From Leifsonia poae (GTDB lineage Bacteria; Actinomycetota; Actinomycetes; Actinomycetales; Microbacteriaceae), in assembly GCF_020009625.1 (NCBI RefSeq), contig NZ_JAIHLP010000002.1:3915342-3979341 (forward strand): a stretch of 64,000 nucleotides of DNA. Direction: 5' to 3'. The translations under genes and the position numbers were made by a program. The notes below the pieces were generated by a model. It was not told the origin of the DNA. It saw only the letters and a program-made list of their open reading frames with translations, and searched no databases. Positions 48,001 through 56,517 of this stretch are shown in pieces. Position 1 is the first letter of the stretch; each line of letters begins with the position of its first letter.

Positions 48001-51000
48001 ATGACGATCCGAGGTTTCCGGGCCCGCCTTCCGGTGGCGGGCGAACAGGGCGACCTCGAACTCGACCCGTCCCAGCGCGATGTGCTCGACCTGCCGGAGG
48101 GCGTCAGCGCCGCGGTGCTCGGCGCCCCGGGCACGGGCAAGACGGCGACTCTCGTGGAAACGCTCGCGGAGCGGGTTCTCGGGCGCGGCTATGCGACGAG
48201 CGAGGTGCTCGCGCTCACCGCATCCCGGGCGTCGGCCACCCGCTTGCGCGACCGGCTCGCCGTAAGGGTCGGGGTTCCGACGAACGGGCCGCTCGCGCGC
48301 ACCGCCACCTCGCTCGCCTTCCAGATCGTGGGGGAGCACGCCCGGTCGACGGACACGGAGCCTCCCCGCCTGCTCACCGGCGGCGAGCAGGACACGATCA
48401 TCGCCCAGCTACTCGCGGGCAACATCGAAGACGGCTCAGGGCCGGCCTGGCCCGAGCCTCTGGGCGAGGAAGTTCGGATGCTGCGCGGGTTCCGCACCGA
48501 GTTGCGCGAATTGATGGCACGTGCGGTCGAGCATCGGGTCACGCCGAAAAGACTCGCCGAGCTGGGGGCTCTGACCGGTCACGCCGAATGGGAGGCCGCC
48601 GCTTCGTTCATGCGCGGCTATCGCGATGTGGTCGACTCGTACCGCGGGTCGTCCGTCGACGCGGCCGAACTGGTCGACGCCGCTGTGGCGATCGTGGCAC
48701 GCGGGGGAGCGCTGGAGCGGTTGCGGCTCCTCCTGGTCGACGATTTGCAGGAGGCCACCGTTGCCACCGTCGCACTGCTGCGGGCATTCGCCGACCGGGG
48801 TGTCGCCGTCGTGGCGTTCGGTGATCCCGACGTCGCCTCCACGTCGTTCCGCGGGGCTGATGCGTCGGCTCTCGGGCAGCTGTCGGCCCGGTTGGGTGTT
48901 CCGGTGACCCGCTTCGTGCTCACGACGGCGCACCGGCAGACTCCCGCTCTGCGCGATCTGACCGCCCGGATCACCGAGCGCATCGGCACCGCCGCGGCGG
49001 GGATGCACCGGGTCGCCCGGCCGGGGCGCGACGAGACCCACGACCGGCCGGTCGTGCGCGTCGAGGCCGCCTCCGCGCCGGCCGAGGCCGCGCGTTTGGC
49101 TCGCAAGCTGCGCGAGCGGCATCTGCTCGACGGTGTCCCGTGGAATGAGATGGTGGTCGTCGTGCGCTCGGGGGCGCACGTTCCGGCGCTCGCCCGGTCG
49201 CTCTCGGTCGCCGAGGTGCCGACGAAGACCAGCGTTGGCGGGCGAGCTCTGCGCGAGGACTACGCGGCGCGCCGCCTGGTCAACCTCATCGGTGTCGAGC
49301 TCGGCGCCGTGCCGTTGACGGCACTCGAGGCCACCGATCTGCTCACGGGACCTTTCGGCGGTCTCGACGGTGTGAGCCTGCGCCGGCTGCGCCTGGCGCT
49401 GCGTCAGGAGGAGCTGGCCGGTGGCGGCAACCGACCAGCGGACGAACTGCTCGTCGAAGCCCTGGCCGAGCCGGGGCGACTGGCGACGATCGACTCGTCG
49501 CCGGCCAGGCGGGCCGCCCGCTTGGCCGAGACGCTGCGCGCCGGGCGCGACAAGGCCGCCGCGGGCGCGACCGTCGAAGAGCTGCTCTGGCACGCGTGGG
49601 AGCGCAGCGGGCTTGCCAAGCGCTGGCTGGAACAGTCCGAGCGCAGCGGCATCGTCGCCGACGAGGCGAACCGCCACCTCGACGGCATCGTCGCCCTCTT
49701 CACCTCGGCGCGCCGCTTCGTCGAGCGCTCACCCGAGCGGCCGGCCGGTGACTTCGTCGAAGAGGTTCTGAGGTCCGAGGTGCCGGAGGACACGCTCGCC
49801 GCGCAGACCGCGACCGAGGCGGTGCTCGTCTGCACGCCGAGCGCCACCATCGGCGCGGAGTACGAGGTCGTCGCGGTCGCGGGCCTGCAGGAGAGCGTCT
49901 GGCCGAACCTCCGCCTGCGCGGGTCGCTGCTGCACCCTCAGAAGCTCGGCGAGGTGCTGGCGGGCACCGCATCCGAGACCGCCGACGAGCGGGCGCAGGT
50001 GATGGGCGACGAACTGCGGATGTTCGCTCTCGCGGTCTCGCGGGCACGCGGACAGGTCATCCTCACCGCCACCGCCAACGATGACGAGCAGCCCTCTCCG
50101 TTCCTTCGTCTGGCCGGCGATCTCGCGGTCAACGACACCGACGACGCCGTGCACCCCCTCTCGTTGCGCGGCCTCGTCGGACGGCTGCGACGTCGGCTCG
50201 TGAACACGGGCTCGCCGGATGCGGCCGAGGCGCTTGCCCGTCTCGCCGCGGCCGACGTCGAGGGCGCCGATCCGGTGTCGTGGTACGGGCTGATCGAGCC
50301 CTCCACGCAGGAACCGCTCGTCGACCTGATCGATCCCGAGGCGACCGTGCGGGTGTCGCCGTCACGGTTGGAGACGTTCGAGAAGTCCCCGCTGGCCTGG
50401 TTCGTGGACGCGATGGCCGCCTCGCCGAGCGGACTGGCGGCCGGCATCGGAACCGTCGTGCACGCGGTGATGGAGCAGGTCAGCACCGAGCCCGACGGGG
50501 ATCTCAGCATCGACCACATCTGGCGCGGCGTGGAGGAGCGCTGGGGAGAACTACAGTTCGAGTCGCCGTGGCTGGAGGAGAAGGAGCGGCGGCGAACCCG
50601 GCGACTGGCCGAGGGGCTCTCCGACTATCTGAACGACTTCGATCGCGCGGGCGGCGTGCTGCTCGGCTCGGAAGGCGGCTTCGAGCTCCGGGTGGGGCAG
50701 GCCCTCGTCAGCGGCAAGATCGACCGCATCGAACGAACCCCGGAGGGAACCGTCGTGATCGTCGATCTGAAGACCGGCAGAAGTTATCCGAGCGGGGCGA
50801 AGGTGGCCGAGCACGCGCAATTGAACGCCTATCAGCTGGCCCTCGCGCATGGTGCGATCGAGGAGGCTGCCGATCCGTCCCTCGTGGCCGGCGGCGCCAA
50901 GCTGCTCTTCGTCGGCACCGGGGTGCGCGGCAGAACGTATCGGGAGGCCGTGCAGCCGCCGCTCGACGAAGACGGGTTCGAGGGGCTGCGCGAGCGGGTG

Positions 51001-51120
51001 GGGCGGGCGGCCGCAGGAATGGCGTCGAACACTTTTCTCGGGGTGCTGGAGCTGGGCGAGCACGATCCGCATGCGCGCTACGAGTACCGCATCCACGTCA
51101 TTCCGGCGGTGAGCGCATGA
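48001..51120 (+). CDS. adnA: AdnA-type helicase-nuclease subunit
   Basis: A 1039-residue protein with a UvrD-like N-terminus and a RecB-like nuclease C-terminus, corresponding to AdnA (Rv3202c) of the AdnAB double-strand-break resection complex. Walker A is GAPGTGKTAT (residues 41-50). Motif II is degenerate, VDDLQEAT in place of DEYQD, so its motor is probably weak or inactive. The nuclease looks intact: His in GTVVHAVMEQV (about 821), Asp in SGKIDRIER (about 907), VDLKTGR and QLNAYQLA. The start ATG 48001 lies 7 nt after TAGCGT. It overlaps adnB by 4 bp (ATGA). Confidence 0.9.
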   Translation: MTIRGFRARLPVAGEQGDLELDPSQRDVLDLPEGVSAAVLGAPGTGKTATLVETLAERVLGRGYATSEVLALTASRASATRLRDRLAVRVGVPTNGPLARTATSLAFQIVGEHARSTDTEPPRLLTGGEQDTIIAQLLAGNIEDGSGPAWPEPLGEEVRMLRGFRTELRELMARAVEHRVTPKRLAELGALTGHAEWEAAASFMRGYRDVVDSYRGSSVDAAELVDAAVAIVARGGALERLRLLLVDDLQEATVATVALLRAFADRGVAVVAFGDPDVASTSFRGADASALGQLSARLGVPVTRFVLTTAHRQTPALRDLTARITERIGTAAAGMHRVARPGRDETHDRPVVRVEAASAPAEAARLARKLRERHLLDGVPWNEMVVVVRSGAHVPALARSLSVAEVPTKTSVGGRALREDYAARRLVNLIGVELGAVPLTALEATDLLTGPFGGLDGVSLRRLRLALRQEELAGGGNRPADELLVEALAEPGRLATIDSSPARRAARLAETLRAGRDKAAAGATVEELLWHAWERSGLAKRWLEQSERSGIVADEANRHLDGIVALFTSARRFVERSPERPAGDFVEEVLRSEVPEDTLAAQTATEAVLVCTPSATIGAEYEVVAVAGLQESVWPNLRLRGSLLHPQKLGEVLAGTASETADERAQVMGDELRMFALAVSRARGQVILTATANDDEQPSPFLRLAGDLAVNDTDDAVHPLSLRGLVGRLRRRLVNTGSPDAAEALARLAAADVEGADPVSWYGLIEPSTQEPLVDLIDPEATVRVSPSRLETFEKSPLAWFVDAMAASPSGLAAGIGTVVHAVMEQVSTEPDGDLSIDHIWRGVEERWGELQFESPWLEEKERRRTRRLAEGLSDYLNDFDRAGGVLLGSEGGFELRVGQALVSGKIDRIERTPEGTVVIVDLKTGRSYPSGAKVAEHAQLNAYQLALAHGAIEEAADPSLVAGGAKLLFVGTGVRGRTYREAVQPPLDEDGFEGLRERVGRAAAGMASNTFLGVLELGEHDPHARYEYRIHVIPAVSA

Positions 51121-54100
51121 CCGAGGAGAACCTGGAGGGTGTGCTCGAGTGGGGTGTCGACGAGCTGACACTCGACCTCTCCGCGAGCACCGTTGACGAC
51201 GACCTCACGCCGAAGCGGGGGCGGCTGAGCGCGATGGTGATCGCACAGACTTTGGGGCTGCCGAGCCCGACCGTGCAGCAGCAGGCGGTCATCGAGGCGC
51301 CCTTGGCGCCGGCCATCGTGGTGGCCGGCGCGGGGAGCGGCAAGACCGAGACGATGGCCAACCGCGTGGTCTGGTTGCTGGCGAACGGGCACGTCGGCGT
51401 CTCCGAGATCCTCGGTCTGACGTTCACCCGCAAGGCCGCGGGCGAACTGGCACTGCGTATCCGCAAACGCATCGAGCAGCTCGTCGCCTCCGGTCTCACC
51501 GACATCGAGTTCGACCCGTTCGACGCGCCGACCGTCGCCACGTACAACGCCTTCGCCAACGCGATCTTCCGCGAGAACGCGATGCTGATCGGGCGCGAGC
51601 CGGAGTCGGCCGTGCTCAGCGAGGCGTCGGCCTGGCAGCTCGGCCGTCGTCTCGTCGTGGCCAGCACCGACGACCGCCTCGTCGAGCTGGAGAAGAGCGT
51701 CGACGTGCTGACGAGCGCCGTCATCTCGCTGAGCCGGTCGCTGAGCGAGAACGTCGTCGTGGCGGCCGATGTCGAGCGGATGACCGAGCGGTTCTCCGCC
51801 CTCGGCGAGCTGCCGACCGGCAGCGGCCGTGTCAAAGACCTGTACGCCTCGGTGCGGTCGGCGATCGCCGTGGTCGGCTCCCTTCCGCCGCTCCTCGATC
51901 TCGCCGAGAGGTTCGCGGCAGAGAAGGTGCGACGGGGCTTCGTCGAGTACTCCGACCAGGTCGCCCTGGCATTGACGGTGAGCGAGCGGTTGCCCTCGGT
52001 GGTGGCCGACTATCGGGAGCGTTACCGCGTCATCCTCCTCGACGAATACCAGGACACGTCGGTCGTCCAGACCCGCCTCCTGTCGACGCTGTTCGGCGGT
52101 CAGGCCGTGATGGCCGTCGGCGACCCGCACCAGTCCATCTACGGCTGGCGCGGGGCCAGTGCTGCCAATCTCGGTCGCTTCTCTCTCGATTTCGCCGGCG
52201 CGCGTGGGGCTGCGGCCGAGTACGCGCTGTCGACGAGCTGGCGCAACCCGACGCGCGTGCTCGACGCGGCGAACGTGCTCGTGGCGCCGCTCTCGGCCGG
52301 GTCACCGGTTCCGGTCGAGCGCCTGGGCGCACGGCCGGGTGTGGAAGAGGGCGAGCTGCACACCCGGTTCGAACAGACCGTCGCCGAGGAGGCCGGTGCC
52401 GTGGCCGACTGGCTCGGGGAGAGGCTGCGCCGACGCGATGAGCACGGCAGACCGCCGAGTGCGGCCCTGCTCTGCCGCTCGCTGAAGAAGATCGATCCGT
52501 TCACCTCGGCGCTGGCCGAGCGCGGCATCCCCTACCACGTGCTCGGTCTCGGCGGACTGCTGGAGCAGCCGGTGATCGCAGACCTGGTGAGCGCGATGCG
52601 CGTCATGCACGATCCGACGGCGGGCTCGGAGCTGATCCGGGTTCTCGCCGGTGCGCGCTGGCGGGTCGGACCGAAGGACATCGCCGCGCTGCGCGGCGTT
52701 GCCTCCTGGCTCGCGGCGCGCGACCACCGCTTCCAGGAGCTCGAACCGGCGGTGCGCGAGCGGTTGCGGCAGTCGGTGGCGGGCGAGGAGTCCGCCTCCC
52801 TCGTCGACGCGCTCGACTTCGTGGTGGAGGCGCCGGAATCCCACCGTCAGCTCGCCGGGTTCAGCGAGGCCGGCCTCGAACGGATGCGCGCGGCCGGTCG
52901 TCAGCTCGACTACCTGCGCTCCCGGGTGGGCCTCGACCTGCTCGATCTCGTGACGCTGGTGCAGCAGGAGTTGCTGCTCGACATCGAGGTGGCGGCGAAC
53001 GAGACAGCGCAGCTCGGCCAGGCGAGTCTCGACGCGTTCGCCGAGCAGGTCTCCTCGTATCTCGCGAGTGACGACCAGGCGACGCTCGGATCTTTTCTCT
53101 CCTGGCTGGCAGAGGCGGAGCGTCGTGACAACCTCGCGCCGCGCAGCGAGGAGCCGGAACCCGGAACAGTGCAGATCCTCACCATCCACGGCTCGAAGGG
53201 GCTGGAGTGGGATGTGGTGGCGGTGCCCCGTATGGTCGACGGCGAATTGCCGGGCGGGCCTCGCAGCAAGAAGGGCTGGCTGGAGTTCGGCGCTCTCCCT
53301 TACGAATTCCGGGGTGACGCGACCGAGCTCCCGCTGCTGGCCTGGCGTACGGCCGAGGCGCAGAAGGATGTGGATGAGGCGGTCAAGGCGTTCGAAGACG
53401 AGATCGTCGAGCGCCACGCCGCCGAGCAGCGCCGGCTCGTGTATGTGGCCGTGACCCGCGCCCGGGCCAGTCTGCTCCTGAGCGGGTCGTATTGGTCGAC
53501 GCAGACCCGTCCCCGTGGTCCCGGCGCGTATCTGCTCGAACTCCAGGCAGCAGGCCAGCTGCCGGCCGACGCCTTCCCGCCGTGCGACGACCCTGAGGAG
53601 AACCCGTTCGCCGCCGATGCGCAGACCGTCTCCTGGCCCCTCGATCCGCTCGGCACCCGTCGGAGCCGGGTGCTGGCCGCCGCGGATGCCGTTCGCTCGG
53701 CGCTCGACAGCCGTGCCGGAAAGGGGGGCGTCTACTCCCACGACATCGATCTGCTGCTGGCCGAGCGGGCGCGCCGCGCCGACGCGGTCGAGCTCGTCGA
53801 ATTGCCCACGCGCATCCCGGCTTCCCGGTTCAAGGACTACGTGACCGATCCGGGCGCGGTGGCGGCGGCACTGCGGCGCCCCATGCCGGAGCGTCCGTAC
53901 CGGCAGACGAGGCTCGGCACCCTCTTCCACGGCTGGGTCGAGCAGCGTTTTGGCACCGTCGGCGGCGGATCGGATGTGATCGACGCCGCCGCGATGGAAC
54001 TCGACGACCCGGCAGGCGAGGCGCTCGAGACCGAGGAGCTCGCCGCTCTGCAGCGCACCTTCGCCGCGAGCGCCTGGGCGGATCGCCGGCCGAATGAGGT

Positions 54101-54434
54101 CGAGATCGAGATCCAGATGACCCTGGCCGGTCAGGTCGTGGTGTGCAAGCTCGACGCGGTGTATCCGGCCGATGACGGGGTGCACACGCATCAGATCGTC
54201 GACTGGAAGACCGGCAAGGCGCCGAAGGATGCCGACGACCTGGAACGCAAGCAGTTGCAGCTCGCCCTCTACCGGCTGGCGTTCGCACATTACGCCGGCA
54301 TCGATCCGCAATCGATCGACGCCGTGTTCTATTTCGTCGCCGACGACAGGGTGGTGCGACCCGAGCGGCTCTACTCCGAAGAGGAGCTGCGGTCGCTCTG
54401 GTCGTCGATGACAGGCTTCATGCCGCCGGCGTGA
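51117..54434 (+). CDS. adnB: AdnB-type helicase-nuclease subunit
   Basis: A 1105-residue SF1A helicase with a C-terminal RecB-family nuclease, corresponding to AdnB (Rv3201c), the main motor of AdnAB. Walker A is VVAGAGSGKTET (about residues 70-81), motif Ia LTFTRKAAGELA, motif II ILLDEYQDTS (about 306-315), motif III AVGDPHQSIYGWRGA, motif V LTIHGSKGLEWDVVAVPR and motif VI VYVAVTRARASLLL. The nuclease has His in LGTLFHGWVEQRF (about 932), Asp in CKLDAVYPA, IVDWKTGKAPK (about 1025) and QLQLALYRLAF. It is coupled to adnA. The last 64 bp overlap the convergent phosphotransferase-like gene. Confidence 0.93.
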   Translation: MTEENLEGVLEWGVDELTLDLSASTVDDDLTPKRGRLSAMVIAQTLGLPSPTVQQQAVIEAPLAPAIVVAGAGSGKTETMANRVVWLLANGHVGVSEILGLTFTRKAAGELALRIRKRIEQLVASGLTDIEFDPFDAPTVATYNAFANAIFRENAMLIGREPESAVLSEASAWQLGRRLVVASTDDRLVELEKSVDVLTSAVISLSRSLSENVVVAADVERMTERFSALGELPTGSGRVKDLYASVRSAIAVVGSLPPLLDLAERFAAEKVRRGFVEYSDQVALALTVSERLPSVVADYRERYRVILLDEYQDTSVVQTRLLSTLFGGQAVMAVGDPHQSIYGWRGASAANLGRFSLDFAGARGAAAEYALSTSWRNPTRVLDAANVLVAPLSAGSPVPVERLGARPGVEEGELHTRFEQTVAEEAGAVADWLGERLRRRDEHGRPPSAALLCRSLKKIDPFTSALAERGIPYHVLGLGGLLEQPVIADLVSAMRVMHDPTAGSELIRVLAGARWRVGPKDIAALRGVASWLAARDHRFQELEPAVRERLRQSVAGEESASLVDALDFVVEAPESHRQLAGFSEAGLERMRAAGRQLDYLRSRVGLDLLDLVTLVQQELLLDIEVAANETAQLGQASLDAFAEQVSSYLASDDQATLGSFLSWLAEAERRDNLAPRSEEPEPGTVQILTIHGSKGLEWDVVAVPRMVDGELPGGPRSKKGWLEFGALPYEFRGDATELPLLAWRTAEAQKDVDEAVKAFEDEIVERHAAEQRRLVYVAVTRARASLLLSGSYWSTQTRPRGPGAYLLELQAAGQLPADAFPPCDDPEENPFAADAQTVSWPLDPLGTRRSRVLAAADAVRSALDSRAGKGGVYSHDIDLLLAERARRADAVELVELPTRIPASRFKDYVTDPGAVAAALRRPMPERPYRQTRLGTLFHGWVEQRFGTVGGGSDVIDAAAMELDDPAGEALETEELAALQRTFAASAWADRRPNEVEIEIQMTLAGQVVVCKLDAVYPADDGVHTHQIVDWKTGKAPKDADDLERKQLQLALYRLAFAHYAGIDPQSIDAVFYFVADDRVVRPERLYSEEELRSLWSSMTGFMPPA

Positions 54435-55447
54435 CCGTAGCTTTGCGCGTTCTTGTCGCCGGGTGTGCGATCGAGCATCGCCTCGACGTCGCCGATCGCC
54501 ATGATCGGCCCGGTGGCGTTGGCGAGGGGTGTGGCCGAGTTGGTGTGCACCCGGTCGACGAGACCGTCGAGCATCTCGACGGCGTCGTCGACGATCGACT
54601 GGTCGCGAGCCTCGCGGCCATGCAGCAGCCAGCGCGCCACCTCGAGTTCGGCGTAGAGCATCGCGCGCTGCGTGAACTGGCGGTCGGTGGCCACCTGACG
54701 CGTCGCAGCATAGGCGCCGAGAGCGCCTTCGGCCGCATCCGGATTCATCGCGAGGATCCAATGCAGATCGCGGGCGGGGTCGCCCACACGCAGGGCTGAC
54801 CAGCCGAGCACGGCCGTTACGGTCTCATCTTCGACAAGGAGGGAGTCGGCGGTGAGCGCGCCGTTGATGACGGTCGGCTGGAATTGCCAGAGGCTCGCGT
54901 CAGCGGATGCATCCCGCCAGCGGTCGCGCAATGCGCTCGGGAGCAGGCCGGTGGAGGCGGCCGACTCGATGAGCGCGGTCGTCGAGGTGTGGCACTCCAC
55001 CGCGCTGAGCGACGGCAGGCCGGCCTCTCCGACAAAATTGGTCGGCAGCGTGTGGATCGCGGCGATGGCGTGTCCGATCGACCCGGCGAGCCCGTCGCCC
55101 GGAGGCACCTCTTCGGCCTCGATGTGGTGACCGGCCAGCAGATCGTAGACGACGGCCCGGGTTCCGCCGATGGGGGTCTGACCGAGATAAGTCGGAACGT
55201 CGAATGGGAGTCGGCTGCGGATGCCGGTGGTGAGTGCCCGCAACGCCACCAGGTCGGCGCTCTGTTCAGTCTCCGCCGTCTGGGACGTGGGGACGCGGAT
55301 GATGTAGGTCTGTCCGTCGCGCGCGCTCAGCAGCGCAGAGTCGAACTCGGCCGCCCCGCCCAGACTGTAGCTGCGGGCGCCGGAGACCTCGAGCTCGGCG
55401 ACGGCCGAAGTGGCCAGCGCGGCTAGAGTGAGATGGGATCTGGCCAT
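54371..55447 (-). CDS. Phosphotransferase (APH fold) with degenerate active site
   Basis: A 358-residue protein of the aminoglycoside/choline-kinase-like fold (TYIIRVPTSQTAETEQSADL, GGTRAVVYDLLAGHHIEAEE, GSIGHAIAAIHTLP). The catalytic loop, normally HGDxxxxN, reads INGALTADSLLV, and the metal-binding (I)DW/DF site reads LGWSALRVGDPARDL. Both catalytic Asp residues appear replaced, suggesting a pseudokinase. The ATG at 55447 lies 7 nt after TAACCT (minus strand), probably leaderless. It is convergent with adnB (64-bp overlap) and divergent from nudC through a shared -10, a conserved place in Microbacteriaceae. Function unknown; it may be structural or regulatory. Confidence 0.78.
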   Translation of the reverse strand: MARSHLTLAALATSAVAELEVSGARSYSLGGAAEFDSALLSARDGQTYIIRVPTSQTAETEQSADLVALRALTTGIRSRLPFDVPTYLGQTPIGGTRAVVYDLLAGHHIEAEEVPPGDGLAGSIGHAIAAIHTLPTNFVGEAGLPSLSAVECHTSTTALIESAASTGLLPSALRDRWRDASADASLWQFQPTVINGALTADSLLVEDETVTAVLGWSALRVGDPARDLHWILAMNPDAAEGALGAYAATRQVATDRQFTQRAMLYAELEVARWLLHGREARDQSIVDDAVEMLDGLVDRVHTNSATPLANATGPIMAIGDVEAMLDRTPGDKNAQSYGHAGGMKPVIDDQSDRSSSSE

Positions 55448-55453
55448 GACCCC

Positions 55454-55460
55454 TAGGTTA
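55454..55460. promoter_or_regulatory. Overlapping bidirectional -10 (TAGGTTA)
   Basis: On the minus strand TAACCT ends 7 nt before the phosphotransferase-like ATG. On the plus strand TAGGTT would start the nudC mRNA about 44 nt before its ATG, leaving room for the AAAGGA ribosome binding site. Confidence 0.55.
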
Positions 55461-55509
55461 AATGGACTTCCCCCGCGCGGGCCGTTCGCCACGCCTTGAA
55501 AGGACCCCT

Positions 55510-56517
55510 ATGTCGTCGTTCCCGCTCACTTCGCTGCCGCTTTCGCGCCACGAGGTCGACCGCGACCATGTCTCGCGGTCGCGTCCGGCACTGTTCGACG
55601 AGCTGTGGGAGGAGCCGACCACGCGAGTGCTCGCCCTCTGGAAGGGGCTCGCCCTTCTGACGCCGGCGAGCGTCGAGGCGGCCGCGCCCGCGGCAGACGG
55701 TTGGGGCGCTTCGGCACCGGGAACGGCCGAGCTGGATCTGCTGCCTGTCGAGCGGGTGTCGGCGGCGCTGGTGCGGGTCTACCTCGGCCGCACGCTCGTC
55801 GCCACGAAGACGGAGCCGGCAGGCATGGCGGTCGTGCTCGAAGTGCTGACCGACGCCGCCGCGTCCGAGCTCGAACCCGACCCGGGGCGGTGGGGGAATC
55901 TGCGAGCGGTGGCCACGGCGCTGAGCGACCGTGACGCCGGGCTGTTCACCGAGGCACTGGCGATCGCGAACTGGCATGCGTCGAACACGAATTGCCCGCG
56001 GTGCGGCACCCCGACCGTCGTCGAACAGGCCGGATGGGTTCGCCGGTGCTTCGAAGACGGCTCGGAGGTGTTCCCGCGCACCGATCCGGCCGTGATCGTG
56101 AGCGTGCTCGACGACGACGATCGGCTGCTGCTGGGCTCGAACGCCATGTGGGAGCAGTCGCGTTTCTCGCTTTTGGCCGGCTTCGTCGAACCCGGGGAGT
56201 CGTTCGAGTCGGCCGTCGAGCGCGAGATCTTCGAAGAGGCCGGCGTCCGCGTCGTCGACGCCGAGTACAAGGGCTCACAGCCGTGGCCGTTCCCGGCGTC
56301 GGTGATGGTCGGGTTCTCCGCTCGGCTTGCCGCCGACCAGGCGCCGGATGCGCTCACCCCCGACGGCGAGGAGATCCTCGACCTCCGGTGGTTCAGCCGG
56401 GCCGAGATCTGGGCCGCACGGGAGCAGGTGATCCTGCCCGGTCGTTCCTCGATCGCGCGCGCGCTCATCGAAGACTGGTACGGCGGCCCGCTCGACGAGC
56501 CGCCGGTGGTGCCGTGA
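55510..56517 (+). CDS. nudC: NAD(+) diphosphatase NudC
   Basis: A 335-residue Nudix hydrolase splitting NAD(H) to NMN(H) and AMP and able to remove NAD caps from RNA. The zinc-ribbon region (about residues 160-185) shows NCPRCGTPT and VRRC but lacks the fourth Cys (CFEDGSEVFPR). The Nudix box is GFVEPGESFESAVEREIFEE (about 220-239), and SQPWPFPASVM is the NudC-specific NAD signature. The ATG at 55510 has AAAGGA upstream. The stop overlaps uvrD2 (GTGA). The nudC-uvrD2 pairing matches M. tuberculosis Rv3199c-Rv3198c. Confidence 0.93.
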   Translation: MSSFPLTSLPLSRHEVDRDHVSRSRPALFDELWEEPTTRVLALWKGLALLTPASVEAAAPAADGWGASAPGTAELDLLPVERVSAALVRVYLGRTLVATKTEPAGMAVVLEVLTDAAASELEPDPGRWGNLRAVATALSDRDAGLFTEALAIANWHASNTNCPRCGTPTVVEQAGWVRRCFEDGSEVFPRTDPAVIVSVLDDDDRLLLGSNAMWEQSRFSLLAGFVEPGESFESAVEREIFEEAGVRVVDAEYKGSQPWPFPASVMVGFSARLAADQAPDALTPDGEEILDLRWFSRAEIWAAREQVILPGRSSIARALIEDWYGGPLDEPPVVP

